Source: Pararhodospirillum oryzae (GTDB taxonomy: Bacteria; Pseudomonadota; Alphaproteobacteria; Rhodospirillales; Rhodospirillaceae). From it: DNA of 33,587 nucleotides. Shown here in pieces: positions 1-8,239 of the stretch. The DNA lies in NCBI RefSeq assembly GCF_007992075.1, contig NZ_BJZO01000047.1:1-33587 (forward strand). Reading direction: 5' to 3'. The notes below the pieces were generated by a model. The model did no database searches and had not been told where the DNA came from. It was given only the letters and a program-made list of their open reading frames with translations. A program made the translations under genes and the position numbers. How positions within the stretch are numbered: position 1 is the first letter of the stretch; each line of letters starts with the position of its first letter.

Positions 1-146
1 CCCTGGAGATCTTCCTTCGTCCTTTCCGCCACCCCCAGCCGGGCCGGCTGCCCGACGGGAGGCGTTTTGTACTCGCCCCCGGCCGCTCATCCCCGCCAGC
101 GGGAACCCGGGCAGGGCCGGGCACGGCGCGGGTCGGACACCCTCCC

Positions 147-1847
147 TCAGGTCAAACGCGACAGGGCATCGCGGACGACCTGGACAAGAGTCCGCCGCAG
201 GGTTTCGACCGCCGCCGCCACGTCCTCCGCTTCCTGGCGCAAGACATCGGCATCCCGTCCGGCACCGGTTGCCTCTTCGGAAACCTCGGCGATCCGGGCC
301 GAAACCTCTTGCGTCGCCGTGATGGTTTCCTGAACGTGGGTGGCGATCCGCTCCGTGACAAGGCGCTGTTCGCGGACCGAAACGGCAATTGTATCACCAA
401 TCGCGCCGGCCTCGGTGATCGCCGCCCGCACGGCCTCGACCGAGGCCACCGTTTCCCCGGTCACCGCGCGGATTTCCCCGATCTGACGCGAAATCTCCTC
501 GGTCGAGCGCGCGGTCTGGGCGGCCAGGGTTTTGACTTCTCCCGCCACGACCGCGAACCCCTTGCCGGCATCCCCCGCCCGGGCGGCCTCGATGGTCGCG
601 TTGAGCGCCAGCAGATTCGTCTGGGCCGCGATGTCGGCGATCAGGCCGGCCACGTCGCCAATATGAGCCACCGCCTCGGCCAGGGCGGTGATGGTGCGTT
701 GGGCATCGGCCGCCGCGCTGACCGCGCGACCGGTGACCTGTCCCGACTGACCAACATGCTCGCCAATCCGGCCGATTGACTCACTCAGATCCCGGGCCGC
801 CTCGGCCACCGCGCGCGCGCCGGCCAGGGATTGTTCCGACGCCCCGGCCACCGTGGTCGCCCGGTCAAGGACCCGGTCCGACGAGCGTTCCATGGCCGCC
901 GCCCGTTTTGCCATTTTATGGGTCTGGTCGCCCACCAGAGTGACGGCGCTTTCGGACTCAACTTCAATAGCGTCAGCCATCCCTTTCAATGCACGCTGTT
1001 TTTCCCCTTCGGCTTCGGCGCTCAGATTTTGTTGCCGATCGCGCAGCCGTCGGGCTTCCGCCGTGTTGGCCTTCAGCACGTCCAAGGCCCGCGCCATCGC
1101 GCCCACCGCATCGCTGGCCGTCGTGCCTTCCACCACCGCGTTCAGGTCGCCTTCCGCGATGGCGCGCATGGCCCCGGTCAGTTCGCCAAGCGGCTTGGTG
1201 ATGCTGCGGGCCACCACGAGCGCCAGGGCCAGGAAGACCGCCAGGGCGCCCGTGGCCACCATGAGAAAACGCCGGGTCGCCGCCCTGTCGTCGGCCCGAC
1301 GCCGTTCGACCATGCGCGTGGTCGCCTCGTTGATCCGTCCCTGGGCGGCGACGATCCGGTCCACCAGTTCCGAGAACTGTTGATCGACATGGGTCATCAG
1401 CGGAATGCCGATCAGCCGGTCCATCTGGGCCATGTCGTTCATCTGGGCCACGGCCTTGGCGTAGGCCTCGATGCGCGCCGCGATATCGTCGAGCAGGTCC
1501 GCCGCCTCGCCGCCGCGCAACGCGGCCAGGTGATCGCGAAACTGCGCGAGGTCGTCGCCAATCGCCGAGCGCAACGCCGCGAGCCGGGCTTCCGAGGTTC
1601 CGGAATCCACCAGCGCCAGGTGTCGCGACACATCCGAGTGCGTCCGATGCGCCACCGCGAGCAGGGCGCCAACCTCGGCCCGCTGGCGCGCCGCCTCGCG
1701 GTGGAGATCATCAATGGCCGAGAGCGACCGCTCGGAGCGACCGTTGGCCATCACCAGAAGCACAACCGTCAGGGCAAGGGCCAAAACGGGAACAACGGAA
1801 ATACGAGCCGAAAGAGGTATCTTTCTTAGCGCGCCCAGGAACAACAT
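147..1847 (-). CDS. Methyl-accepting chemotaxis protein (transmembrane receptor)
   Basis: A 566-residue chemoreceptor that should signal to CheA/CheW from the inner membrane. Seen in order: TM helix about 17-34, a periplasmic helical segment of about 155 residues (35-190) resembling a four-helix-bundle sensor, TM helix about 194-214, a HAMP domain (about 215-267, starting [13 protein letters not shown]), and the MCP signalling domain with the conserved hairpin tip at about 403-450 (key words [19 protein letters not shown] and [10 protein letters not shown]). No CheR-docking pentapeptide is visible at the C-terminus (ends ALSRLT). The ATG at 1847 has GAGGG just upstream. It lies 34 bp downstream of a secreted Cache-domain gene on the same strand, so the two are probably co-transcribed. 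The ligand cannot be told from the sequence. Confidence 0.93.
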   Translation of the reverse strand: MLFLGALRKIPLSARISVVPVLALALTVVLLVMANGRSERSLSAIDDLHREAARQRAEVGALLAVAHRTHSDVSRHLALVDSGTSEARLAALRSAIGDDLAQFRDHLAALRGGEAADLLDDIAARIEAYAKAVAQMNDMAQMDRLIGIPLMTHVDQQFSELVDRIVAAQGRINEATTRMVERRRADDRAATRRFLMVATGALAVFLALALVVARSITKPLGELTGAMRAIAEGDLNAVVEGTTASDAVGAMARALDVLKANTAEARRLRDRQQNLSAEAEGEKQRALKGMADAIEVESESAVTLVGDQTHKMAKRAAAMERSSDRVLDRATTVAGASEQSLAGARAVAEAARDLSESIGRIGEHVGQSGQVTGRAVSAAADAQRTITALAEAVAHIGDVAGLIADIAAQTNLLALNATIEAARAGDAGKGFAVVAGEVKTLAAQTARSTEEISRQIGEIRAVTGETVASVEAVRAAITEAGAIGDTIAVSVREQRLVTERIATHVQETITATQEVSARIAEVSEEATGAGRDADVLRQEAEDVAAAVETLRRTLVQVVRDALSRLT

Positions 1848-1881
1848 GCCCTCGCCCCCACGAGTCCGATCGCGTCAATGC

Positions 1882-2343
1882 CTATTTGTAAATCCCGATA
1901 TAGGCAATCAATTCCTGACCGGGCACCCTTTTGACATAGGTTACCTTGGGTTGGATCATGTTCGTTGCCGGATTCTTCCAACGGTATTGGGTCCACCCTT
2001 CGCCTGCTTTACCCGTGTTCAGGATATCCTCGCCCAAATGCCGGCCGTCTTCGTCCACGAAATTCAGAACATTCCGACCCTTGTTTTCCGGCTTGGGCGG
2101 ATAGATGACCCAATTCCCGCTGAAATCGATCACATTCACATAAATCTCTCCAAACTTGAATTCACCTTCCTGGGTGAAAGCCTGTTCGGCATCGGCCACG
2201 CCATGGGCAGCGATGTAATCCGCCGCCTTGAGGGTCAGGGCCTTGACGTCATCCTCGCTGACCGAAGCCGTCTGGGCGAAGGCCACGCCCATTGACATCA
2301 GCACCGCCCCCACCAACACCAACGCCTTGCGCAACACGCCCAT
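1882..2343 (-). CDS. Secreted single Cache-domain protein
   Basis: A 153-residue protein beginning with a signal peptide (MGVLRKALVLVGAVLMSMG..AFA, cleavage near residue 23). The rest is one small Cache-type sensor domain: long N-terminal helix (SEDDVKALTLKAADYI), then the beta-rich PAS-like core with EFKFGEIYVNVIDFSGNWVI, the LNFVDEDGRHLGEDI segment, and a final TYVKRVPGQELIAYIGIY strand. It has no transmembrane or output domain, so it should be a free periplasmic ligand-binding protein. The frame stays open to 2556, but the ATG at 2343 is preferred because AGGAGG lies 8 bases upstream and the signal peptide begins there. It is followed after 34 bp by an MCP gene, suggesting a soluble co-receptor. 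Its codons look less GC-biased than those of neighbours. Confidence 0.88.
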   Translation of the reverse strand: MGVLRKALVLVGAVLMSMGVAFAQTASVSEDDVKALTLKAADYIAAHGVADAEQAFTQEGEFKFGEIYVNVIDFSGNWVIYPPKPENKGRNVLNFVDEDGRHLGEDILNTGKAGEGWTQYRWKNPATNMIQPKVTYVKRVPGQELIAYIGIYK

Positions 2344-2487
2344 TGTGCTTGCCTCCTGATCAAAGAACCGGCGGGCTGGATCCGCCAGAGCGCTTCTGTC
2401 CCACAGCCCCCACGCGTTCCCCTTTCCGGCTTCGCGTGACCGGAATGTTAGGGACTTTCGGGCACCGCGCACAGTGACACTGCCGCG

Positions 2488-2501
2488 ATGATTTTGATCA
2501 A
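2488..2501 (-). promoter_or_regulatory. FNR/FixK-like binding site upstream of the Cache/MCP operon
   Basis: On the minus strand the sequence is TTGAT-CAAA-ATCAT, matching the FNR/FixK consensus TTGAT-N4-ATCAA at 9 of 10 defined positions. It sits about 145 bp upstream of the Cache-protein start codon. A possible -10 (TAACAT, 2445-2450) lies about 45 bp downstream with a poor -35, as expected for an activated promoter. Oxygen or redox control of this receptor pair is inference. Confidence 0.45.
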
Positions 2502-2609
2502 CCAGAACGGTTGTGAGGCCTGGGTTTCCCGGAGGGTCACCGACCATCCTCACCAAGTTCGATCAATTTGAGAAGTATGGGACGCATTTGATCCAAGGAG
2601 CAAGGCGGC

Positions 2610-2645
2610 CCACCGGCATGCCTGCCCCGGCAAGAATGCCGGTGG
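2610..2645. repeat. 10-bp perfect inverted repeat
   Basis: CCACCGGCAT (2610-2619) and ATGCCGGTGG (2636-2645) are perfect complements separated by 16 bases. Neither side is followed by a T-run, so it is not a classical intrinsic terminator. It lies about 230 bp past the epimerase stop codon. Confidence 0.4.
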
Positions 2646-2875
2646 CCGCGGCCAGAATGACCCTTGCGCGGCACGACAAAGGCCAATCCCGAGGAAGGCT
2701 TACCTTCCTCAAGAACAAGAACACCCTGCTTTTTCAGAAAAAGGAGAACGAGCAACAATATCCAAAGCCTGCCCGCTTCAAACAAAAACGGACGGACTTT
2801 GTATCACTCGGCTGGAGTTTGTCTGTTCGCGAGAAGCGGTGTCCACCTTTCCCTGATGGACTCGCCCCTCAAGCC

Positions 2876-3958
2876 TCAGGAAGTTCGCCCTTGACCGGCA
2901 TGGCGAGCCATTGCTTCGGCATGGATTTCCGACAGGATGGTTTCGATCGTGTATTTTTGCATCCATCCAGGATACTGCGTCTGAAAACGGCGCGTATCGC
3001 TGATGTACCATACATGGTCGCCGATCCGGTTTTCCTCGCGGTAGGACCACGTCATCGGCCGGCCGGTCAGCGCTTCAACCATGGCGATGGCCTCGCGCAT
3101 CGAGCAGTTGGAATGGCGCCCGCCCCCCATGTTGTAGACCTCGCCACACCGGGGGGCCTGGACGAACCGCCAGAACGCTTCCACCAGGTCGTGCGCATGG
3201 ATGTTGTCGCGGACCTGCTTGCCCTGATAGCCCAGCACCGTGTACGGCGTGCCGGTGACGGCGCACTTGACGAGGTAAGCCAGGAACCCATGCAGCTGGG
3301 CGCCGGAATGGCTGGGGCCGGTCAGGCAGCCCCCGCGAAAGCACGCGGTCTTCAAGCCGAAATAGCGGCCGTATTCCTGAACCAGCGCATCCGCCGCCAG
3401 TTTCGACACCCCGAACAGGCTGTGGGTTGACTGGTCGATGCTCATGGACTCATCAATGCCATGGGCCGCGAAGGGGTGGGACGGATCCACTTCCCAGCGG
3501 GTTTCGCGCTCGACAAGAGGCAGCCGGTTCGGGGTATCGCCATACACCTTGTTGGTGCTGGTGAACACGAACGGCGCGTCGGGACATATCCGCCGGGTCA
3601 GGTCCAGGAGGTTCAGGGTTCCGGTGGCATTGACCCCGAAATCGGTGAACGGTTCGCGCGCCGCCCAGTCATGGGACGGCTGAGCCGCCGTGTGAATAAT
3701 CGCCGATACCGCCTTGCCATAGCGTTGAAAAATCTCTGTCAAGCCATCCAGGTCGCGAACATCCACGGCGGCGTGGGTGTAGCGGGCGCACGATCGTTCC
3801 AGCTGTTCGCGGTTCCAGTCGGTGCTGGCCTCGTCTCCAAAGAAATAGCGGCGCATGTCGTTGTCGAGACCAACGACATCAAACCCCTTGTCGCAAAAAA
3901 ACCTGACGGTCTCGCTGCCGATCAGGCCAGCCGAACCGGTTACCAGGACCACGCTCAT
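2876..3958 (-). CDS. NAD-dependent epimerase/dehydratase (CDP-paratose 2-epimerase-like SDR)
   Basis: A 360-residue extended short-chain dehydrogenase/reductase. It has the N-terminal Rossmann NAD motif GxxGxxG (TGSAGLIGS, residues 7-15), the acidic LDND after strand 2, HTAAQPSHD (89-97), [11 protein letters not shown] (131-141), and C-terminal substrate-domain words [24 protein letters not shown] and [10 protein letters not shown], which resemble the CDP-paratose/CDP-tyvelose 2-epimerase branch. The catalytic YxxxK is FxxxK here (LFGVSK, Phe182/Lys186). It probably makes or interconverts a nucleotide sugar for a surface glycan. It is the last gene of a minus-strand set: 34 bp separate it from a second epimerase of the same family. 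The exact substrate is not determinable. Confidence 0.9.
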   Translation of the reverse strand: MSVVLVTGSAGLIGSETVRFFCDKGFDVVGLDNDMRRYFFGDEASTDWNREQLERSCARYTHAAVDVRDLDGLTEIFQRYGKAVSAIIHTAAQPSHDWAAREPFTDFGVNATGTLNLLDLTRRICPDAPFVFTSTNKVYGDTPNRLPLVERETRWEVDPSHPFAAHGIDESMSIDQSTHSLFGVSKLAADALVQEYGRYFGLKTACFRGGCLTGPSHSGAQLHGFLAYLVKCAVTGTPYTVLGYQGKQVRDNIHAHDLVEAFWRFVQAPRCGEVYNMGGGRHSNCSMREAIAMVEALTGRPMTWSYREENRIGDHVWYISDTRRFQTQYPGWMQKYTIETILSEIHAEAMARHAGQGRTS

Positions 3959-3992
3959 GGCCGTGTTCTCGCTTTTCTGGAAAGGAAACGGG

Positions 3993-5057
3993 TCATGCTT
4001 GAAAGATCAGACGCAACGGGGCCTCGCTGGCCCGAAGCCAGGCGAAGATGTCGTCCAGGATCATGTCCACCGTGCGCCGGGGACGCCACCCCGTGGCGGC
4101 TTCCACCTCCTGGATATCGGTCACGTAATACGGAATGTCGGCGGGCGCCGTTTCGGGACGGCACCCGATCTCCACCCGACGGCCGACCCGATGCGCGCAC
4201 AGATCGCTCAGCTCGGCCAGCGACACCGAGACCGACGGGCCTCCTCCCACGTTGAACACACCCGCCGCATGCCGGTCCAGGTCGGCCACCTGAAGGGTCA
4301 CGAGGTCGTACAGATCAGCGACGTGCAGCAGATCGCGAACCTGCCGCCCCTCGCCGCCAAAGCCCATGTACGCAAGCGGCCCCCCGAACAGGTGCCGCGC
4401 CGCCCAGAGGGCCACGAACCCCTGATCCACCTTTCCCATCTGCCACGGGCCGGTCAGCACGCCGCAGCGATTGATCACGGCGCGCAGGCCGTACATGGCC
4501 CGGTATTCCTCGATCAGCAGTTCCGAGGCCAGCTTGGTGGTGCCATAAAGGGAACGCGCGCCCGCCAGGGGGAACCCGGCCGTGATCCCGTTTTCAGACC
4601 ATCCCGGCCCCCCGGCTCCCGCCCGCACCCGCAAACGCAGCCCCGCCGGCTCCAGGGGCAGCGCGCGCAAGGCCGCGATGGGATAAACCCGGCTGGTGGA
4701 CAAAAACACCACCGCCGCCCCATGACGCCGCGCCGCTTCCAGGCAGTGCACGGTGCCCCCCAGGTTCGTGTTGAGCACATAGGCCGGGCTGCCCCCGTAG
4801 CCCGCGTGCACCGAGGGCTCGGCCGAGCATTCGATCATCAGATCAAACGGACCGACGGCTTCCAGATCCTCGGGGGCGCGCACGTCGCCGTGCACGAACG
4901 ACACCCCCCCGGCCGCCAGACGGGCCAGGGCCAGCTCGGAGCCCCTGCGCTTCAGGTTGTCGAACGCCACCACGTCCGCGTCGCCCCGATCGCGCTTGAA
5001 CAACAACGCCAGGCTGGAGCCCACGAAGCCGGCCCCGCCGGTCACCAGTATTCTCAT
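3993..5057 (-). CDS. NAD-dependent epimerase/dehydratase (nucleotide-sugar SDR)
   Basis: A 354-residue extended SDR related to, but clearly distinct from, its downstream neighbour. It shows the NAD-binding TGGAGFVGS at the N-terminus, [11 protein letters not shown] after strand 2, the active-site pair YGTTK (Tyr171, Lys175), [33 protein letters not shown] and [12 protein letters not shown], again recalling CDP-tyvelose/paratose 2-epimerases. A 20-residue insert rich in Gly, Ala and Arg precedes the YxxxK motif. The catalytic residues are intact, unlike in the neighbour. The ATG at 5057 directly starts the Rossmann strand. It lies between a radical SAM gene (49 bp upstream) and the other epimerase (34 bp downstream), suggesting one sugar-modification pathway. 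Confidence 0.9.
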   Translation of the reverse strand: MRILVTGGAGFVGSSLALLFKRDRGDADVVAFDNLKRRGSELALARLAAGGVSFVHGDVRAPEDLEAVGPFDLMIECSAEPSVHAGYGGSPAYVLNTNLGGTVHCLEAARRHGAAVVFLSTSRVYPIAALRALPLEPAGLRLRVRAGAGGPGWSENGITAGFPLAGARSLYGTTKLASELLIEEYRAMYGLRAVINRCGVLTGPWQMGKVDQGFVALWAARHLFGGPLAYMGFGGEGRQVRDLLHVADLYDLVTLQVADLDRHAAGVFNVGGGPSVSVSLAELSDLCAHRVGRRVEIGCRPETAPADIPYYVTDIQEVEAATGWRPRRTVDMILDDIFAWLRASEAPLRLIFQA

Positions 5058-5106
5058 CCCCGCGTTCCCCGCCGTGATCCGGGCGCTTGATCCAGCCCGT
5101 TATCCG

Positions 5107-6474
5107 TCATCCCCTGTCGCCCGGGGCCATGCCCCGCCACAGGGCTTCCATGTCGCGCAGCTTGCGCCCGCCGTCGCTGGCCCGGGCGTAGTGTTCATCC
5201 AGGACGGCCCCCTTGTACGCCGCCAGGGATCCCACCGCCGCCAGGGTATGCAAGGGCGTTCCCTCGATCTCCGCGCAGCCGGATTTTTGAATGGAATCAA
5301 AGGGAAGAGAGGCGATATAGCGTTCGGTGTCCTGCATCTGCGCGGCCGTTTCGCCGGGCAGGCCGAAGGTGAAGGTGCCGTGCACCGTCAACCCCAGCTC
5401 CTTCACATGACGCACCACCTCGGCGGCCCGGGCCAGATCCAGGCGTTTGTTGACGATGGTATCGATCACGTGCTGATTGCCGCTTTCGAACCCCAGCTTC
5501 ACGCCAAAGCAGCCGCTTTCCTTCATCATCCGCCACGTGTCCAGGCGGATGGTATCGGCCCGGCACATGGCCGACCACGGCACCCCCAGCCGACCCAGCA
5601 CCTGGCACATCTCTTCCACGTGGCGATCGCCCAGATTGAAGGTGTCGTCGTCGAAATACAGTGTCTTGTAGCCGTAGCGCGCCACCAGCTCGCCCAGGTA
5701 GGCTTCCATGTAGTCGGCGCTGTAATGGCGCACGGTGCGCCGGCCGGTACCGTCGGGATCGTTGCCGGTCATGGTCGCCGGCCACACACAGAAAATGCAC
5801 TTGAACGGACATCCCCGACTGGACCAGACCTGAGCCTGGGGCGGACGCTGGCCGTGGGGGTTGCCATCCCAATACCGGTGCGCGATCACCGGATCCATGT
5901 AGGGAAAGGGTTGGGCGTTCATTTCGTCTTCGCTCAACAGATCGAAGTCTATTTCCCCCTCGGCCCCCTCGATCACCCGGACGATGCCCTTTTCGTATTC
6001 CCCGTGCAGGCATGCCGAAACCGGCTCGTCGCGCAACACCGCCCGGGCAATGCTGGCGATGGGACCGCTCACCACCAGCCGGGCTTCGGGCACCAGGTCA
6101 TGGATCCGCCGGATCAACCCGGCATCGTGTTCCCAACTTGGGGTCGCCGCCTCGATCACGATCATGTCGAAGCGGTTGGCCCGCAGATAGGCGAAGTAGC
6201 TTTCGTAGGATTCCCGAAGCGCGATGCTGTCGCGCAAGACGACCTGGGCGCCCGTGCGCGCCGCCGCGTAGGTCGCGGCATAGCCCATGAAAAACGGATA
6301 GGGCAGATAATCACCAAAGCGAAACGCATCGGGGGCCGACATGATCGGACTGGTGAACGGCCAGCGCGATCCGGCCCGCACGCCGGCGGTATGAAGCTCG
6401 ACGATCTCTCCGGTGGAAAGACGGTAGTGGTTGCGGTCAAGCCACCAGGGCGGGTTCGAGAACAGGACCTTCAT
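5107..6474 (-). CDS. Radical SAM enzyme with N-terminal B12-binding-like domain
   Basis: A 455-residue protein of the B12-binding/radical SAM class. Residues 1-200 form a Rossmann-like cobalamin-domain region (KVLFSNPPWW, FDMIVIEAATPSWEHD, ARLVVSGPIAS), but the DxHxxG motif that ligates cobalamin base-off is not seen. The radical SAM core follows with CxxxCxxC (Cys222, Cys226, Cys229 in RGCPFKCIFC), then YFDDDTFNL, GFESGNQ and GTFTFGLPGET. These 4Fe-4S enzymes carry out methylations, rearrangements or epimerisations. The frame extends 10 residues upstream, but the ATG at 6474 begins at the conserved strand and has GGGAG about 9 bases upstream. Its place between a glycosyltransferase and two sugar epimerases suggests action on a sugar or lipid-linked glycan; the reaction is unknown. 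Confidence 0.9.
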   Translation of the reverse strand: MKVLFSNPPWWLDRNHYRLSTGEIVELHTAGVRAGSRWPFTSPIMSAPDAFRFGDYLPYPFFMGYAATYAAARTGAQVVLRDSIALRESYESYFAYLRANRFDMIVIEAATPSWEHDAGLIRRIHDLVPEARLVVSGPIASIARAVLRDEPVSACLHGEYEKGIVRVIEGAEGEIDFDLLSEDEMNAQPFPYMDPVIAHRYWDGNPHGQRPPQAQVWSSRGCPFKCIFCVWPATMTGNDPDGTGRRTVRHYSADYMEAYLGELVARYGYKTLYFDDDTFNLGDRHVEEMCQVLGRLGVPWSAMCRADTIRLDTWRMMKESGCFGVKLGFESGNQHVIDTIVNKRLDLARAAEVVRHVKELGLTVHGTFTFGLPGETAAQMQDTERYIASLPFDSIQKSGCAEIEGTPLHTLAAVGSLAAYKGAVLDEHYARASDGGRKLRDMEALWRGMAPGDRG

Positions 6475-6504
6475 CAAGCGTTTCTCCCGGCCGGTCGGAG
6501 GCAA

Positions 6505-6538
6505 GGGGACGCGAGAGGTCCCCTCGGCATTGGGGGAC
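6505..6538 (-). promoter_or_regulatory. Mutually exclusive hairpin arms before the radical SAM gene
   Basis: Three short arms lie in the 65-bp gap after the glycosyltransferase stop: GGGGAC at 6505-6510, GTCCCC at 6518-6523 and GGGGAC at 6533-6538. The central arm can pair with either outer arm (loops of 7 and 9 bases) but not both. This is attenuator-like geometry about 30 bp upstream of the radical SAM start codon. A role is not shown. Confidence 0.3.
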
Positions 6539-6539
6539 G

Positions 6540-8198
6540 TTATACGCTATAAAGTGTCTCTACAAACGTCGTTATGTTGTGCCGTTCACGCCAGCGTGGC
6601 GCCACCAGACGCGCCCGCTCCGCGAATTCTTCATACTGATCAAGCAGCTGAAGGACGCCTTCCGCCGCATGATCAGGGGTGAAACGTTCAACGATCACCC
6701 CGCATCCGCCCCCGAACCCGCGCAGTTCGTCGGCCATGGTGGTCTTGTCGGTGGTCACCACCGGCATGCCGTGGCACACCGCCTCCGCCATGGTGTGAGA
6801 GGTGGCGAAGCCGTAGCGATCCGGATCATAGACCGCGAACAGCAGGTCGCCTTGCCGCAGGAAGGCGTGATAGTCGGCGCCATGCAAGGCGGTTTCAACG
6901 AGCGTGACAGCCGGCGCCATGGTCCGCAACGCCGCCACCGCCCCCGGATCCGCGCTCGGGGTCTGAATCAGGAAACGGGTCCGGGGATGGCGGGCCAGCA
7001 CCCGGCGGACCACCTCGGGCAGGAACAAGAATCCCTTCGAAGCCGCCCCCGCGCCGGCGAAAACCACCGTGCGCCCGTCCCCGGAGGGGCGGGGAATCCG
7101 CGCGCGCGCAGGGATTTCCAGCAGCAGCGGCACCTGACGCACCGGAACCCCGGCCAGGGCGGTGAAGGTGGTGGCCAGCTTGTGGCTGTCGGCGAAAAAA
7201 GCCACCCGATCGCCCAGGGCCCTCGACAGCCGCCCGATAGCCTGGGCAAACAGAATCTCGGCAAGCGGCCGCTCGCTCGCGGGGGCAAACAGTCCTGGCG
7301 GCCAGCGCAGGACAATCCGCACCTGGGGCGCCCGGCTTCCAAGGGACTGAAGCCACGCAAGAAGGCCGAAGATCTCGTGCTCGGCCGTGGTGTGGACAAT
7401 AACGGTGTCCTCGGGAGTCACGTCGTCTGGCGTCAGAACCGCTTCAAGGCCTTCTCTTAGCGCGTCGTTCCAGCCCAGGCCCCGCAGCCATTGGGTTGGA
7501 CTGTCGGCAACCACGTAATGATAATTCTGCAAGCAGGCCTCGGCCCCCAGCCGGCTCCACTGCTCCTTGTCCAAGGTCGCGCACGCCAGGATCCGGACCG
7601 GCTGTCCGCGCCCCGTGCATTCCAGAAGCAAGGCCTTGTTGGCCACGTAATGATGACCCGTCGCGATCTGCCAACCGGGATCGATGATGATGACCCGTCC
7701 CGACGCGGTGGCCACGAGTCCCGACCCGGCGACGCGCAGCCGGGCCACGGTTGACGGATCCAGGGACAAGCGGCCGTCCCGCGCCAGATCGGGCGGCATC
7801 TGGCCCGTGCGCATCAAAATCAGGGCCAGGGCTTCAATCGCGGGCTTCAGGGTCGGAGCCAGCGCCACGGCGCGCCGATAGCAGCGCACCGCCTCGGGCG
7901 TGTCTCCCGTCATGTCGGCCAGACGCCCGGCCCCCACATGGGCCTCGGCATGGGCGGGGTGAAGGTCCAGGGCCCGGTCCAGAAGACGGCCCGCCTCGGC
8001 CAGATCCCCCCGGTCCATGCAGGCCGCCGCCGCCAGGTTGAGGGCGCCCGGGTCGGTCGGCCACAGCGCGGCGGCCTTCAAGGCGAGGTCCAGCGCCTCC
8101 GCCTTCCGTCCGATAGTCCAGGCCTGTTGCACCAAGGTCCGCATCGCGTCCACGGAATCCGGAAGAACGGCCCCCATCGACAACAGATCCGCAGCCAT
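6540..8198 (-). CDS. TPR-containing glycosyltransferase (GT-B fold, group 1-like)
   Basis: A 552-residue protein. Residues about 10-150 are tetratricopeptide-like helices (AWTIGRKAEALDLALKAAAL, GDLAEAGRLLDRALDLHPA, GDTPEAVRCYRRAVALAP). A Rossmann-like first lobe follows (IIIDPGWQIATGHHYVANKAL), then a group-1-type C-terminal lobe with VVFAGAGAASKGFLFLPEV, LFAVYDPDRYGFATSHTMAE and CHGMPVVTTDKTTMADEL, matching the nucleotide-sugar-binding half of GT-B enzymes. The frame stays open to 8426 inside lpxB, but the ATG at 8198 avoids that overlap and has a G-rich Shine-Dalgarno-like tract (AAAGGGGGG) just upstream. It lies 41 bp after lpxB, so it is probably transcribed with the lipid A genes and acts on LPS or another surface glycan. 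Donor and acceptor are unknown. Confidence 0.83.
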   Translation of the reverse strand: MAADLLSMGAVLPDSVDAMRTLVQQAWTIGRKAEALDLALKAAALWPTDPGALNLAAAACMDRGDLAEAGRLLDRALDLHPAHAEAHVGAGRLADMTGDTPEAVRCYRRAVALAPTLKPAIEALALILMRTGQMPPDLARDGRLSLDPSTVARLRVAGSGLVATASGRVIIIDPGWQIATGHHYVANKALLLECTGRGQPVRILACATLDKEQWSRLGAEACLQNYHYVVADSPTQWLRGLGWNDALREGLEAVLTPDDVTPEDTVIVHTTAEHEIFGLLAWLQSLGSRAPQVRIVLRWPPGLFAPASERPLAEILFAQAIGRLSRALGDRVAFFADSHKLATTFTALAGVPVRQVPLLLEIPARARIPRPSGDGRTVVFAGAGAASKGFLFLPEVVRRVLARHPRTRFLIQTPSADPGAVAALRTMAPAVTLVETALHGADYHAFLRQGDLLFAVYDPDRYGFATSHTMAEAVCHGMPVVTTDKTTMADELRGFGGGCGVIVERFTPDHAAEGVLQLLDQYEEFAERARLVAPRWRERHNITTFVETLYSV

Positions 8199-8239
8199 CC
8201 GCCCCCCTTTCCCCAGCCTGGGTTTCTTGCGCCTTGTCC

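Larger units (their letters stand above)
2344..2875. other. 532-bp intergenic region upstream of the Cache/MCP pair
   Basis: No convincing gene. The left part (2344-2501) should hold the Cache gene promoter, including an FNR-like box and a TAACAT hexamer (2445-2450, minus strand) that could be a -10. The middle has an inverted repeat (2610-2619 / 2636-2645). The part from about 2690 to 2815 is clearly more AT-rich than the surroundings and holds no recognisable coding signal. The downstream end of the epimerase operon (stop at 2876) lies here too, but no classical hairpin plus U-tract was found right after that stop. Confidence 0.6.

Noticed and set aside
1-146. Possible 3' signals after the MCP gene
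   Set aside because: Only weak GC-rich inverted repeats and no T-tract; no gene or terminator can be supported.
2537-2785. An 82-codon minus-strand frame with a hydrophobic N-terminus in the 2344-2875 gap
   Set aside because: It would need a TTG start with no ribosome site, and after the hydrophobic stretch the sequence is a low-complexity Arg/Gly/His translation.
4957-6552. A 531-codon plus-strand open frame across the radical SAM gene
   Set aside because: Antisense of a well-supported CDS with no domain similarity or start signal.
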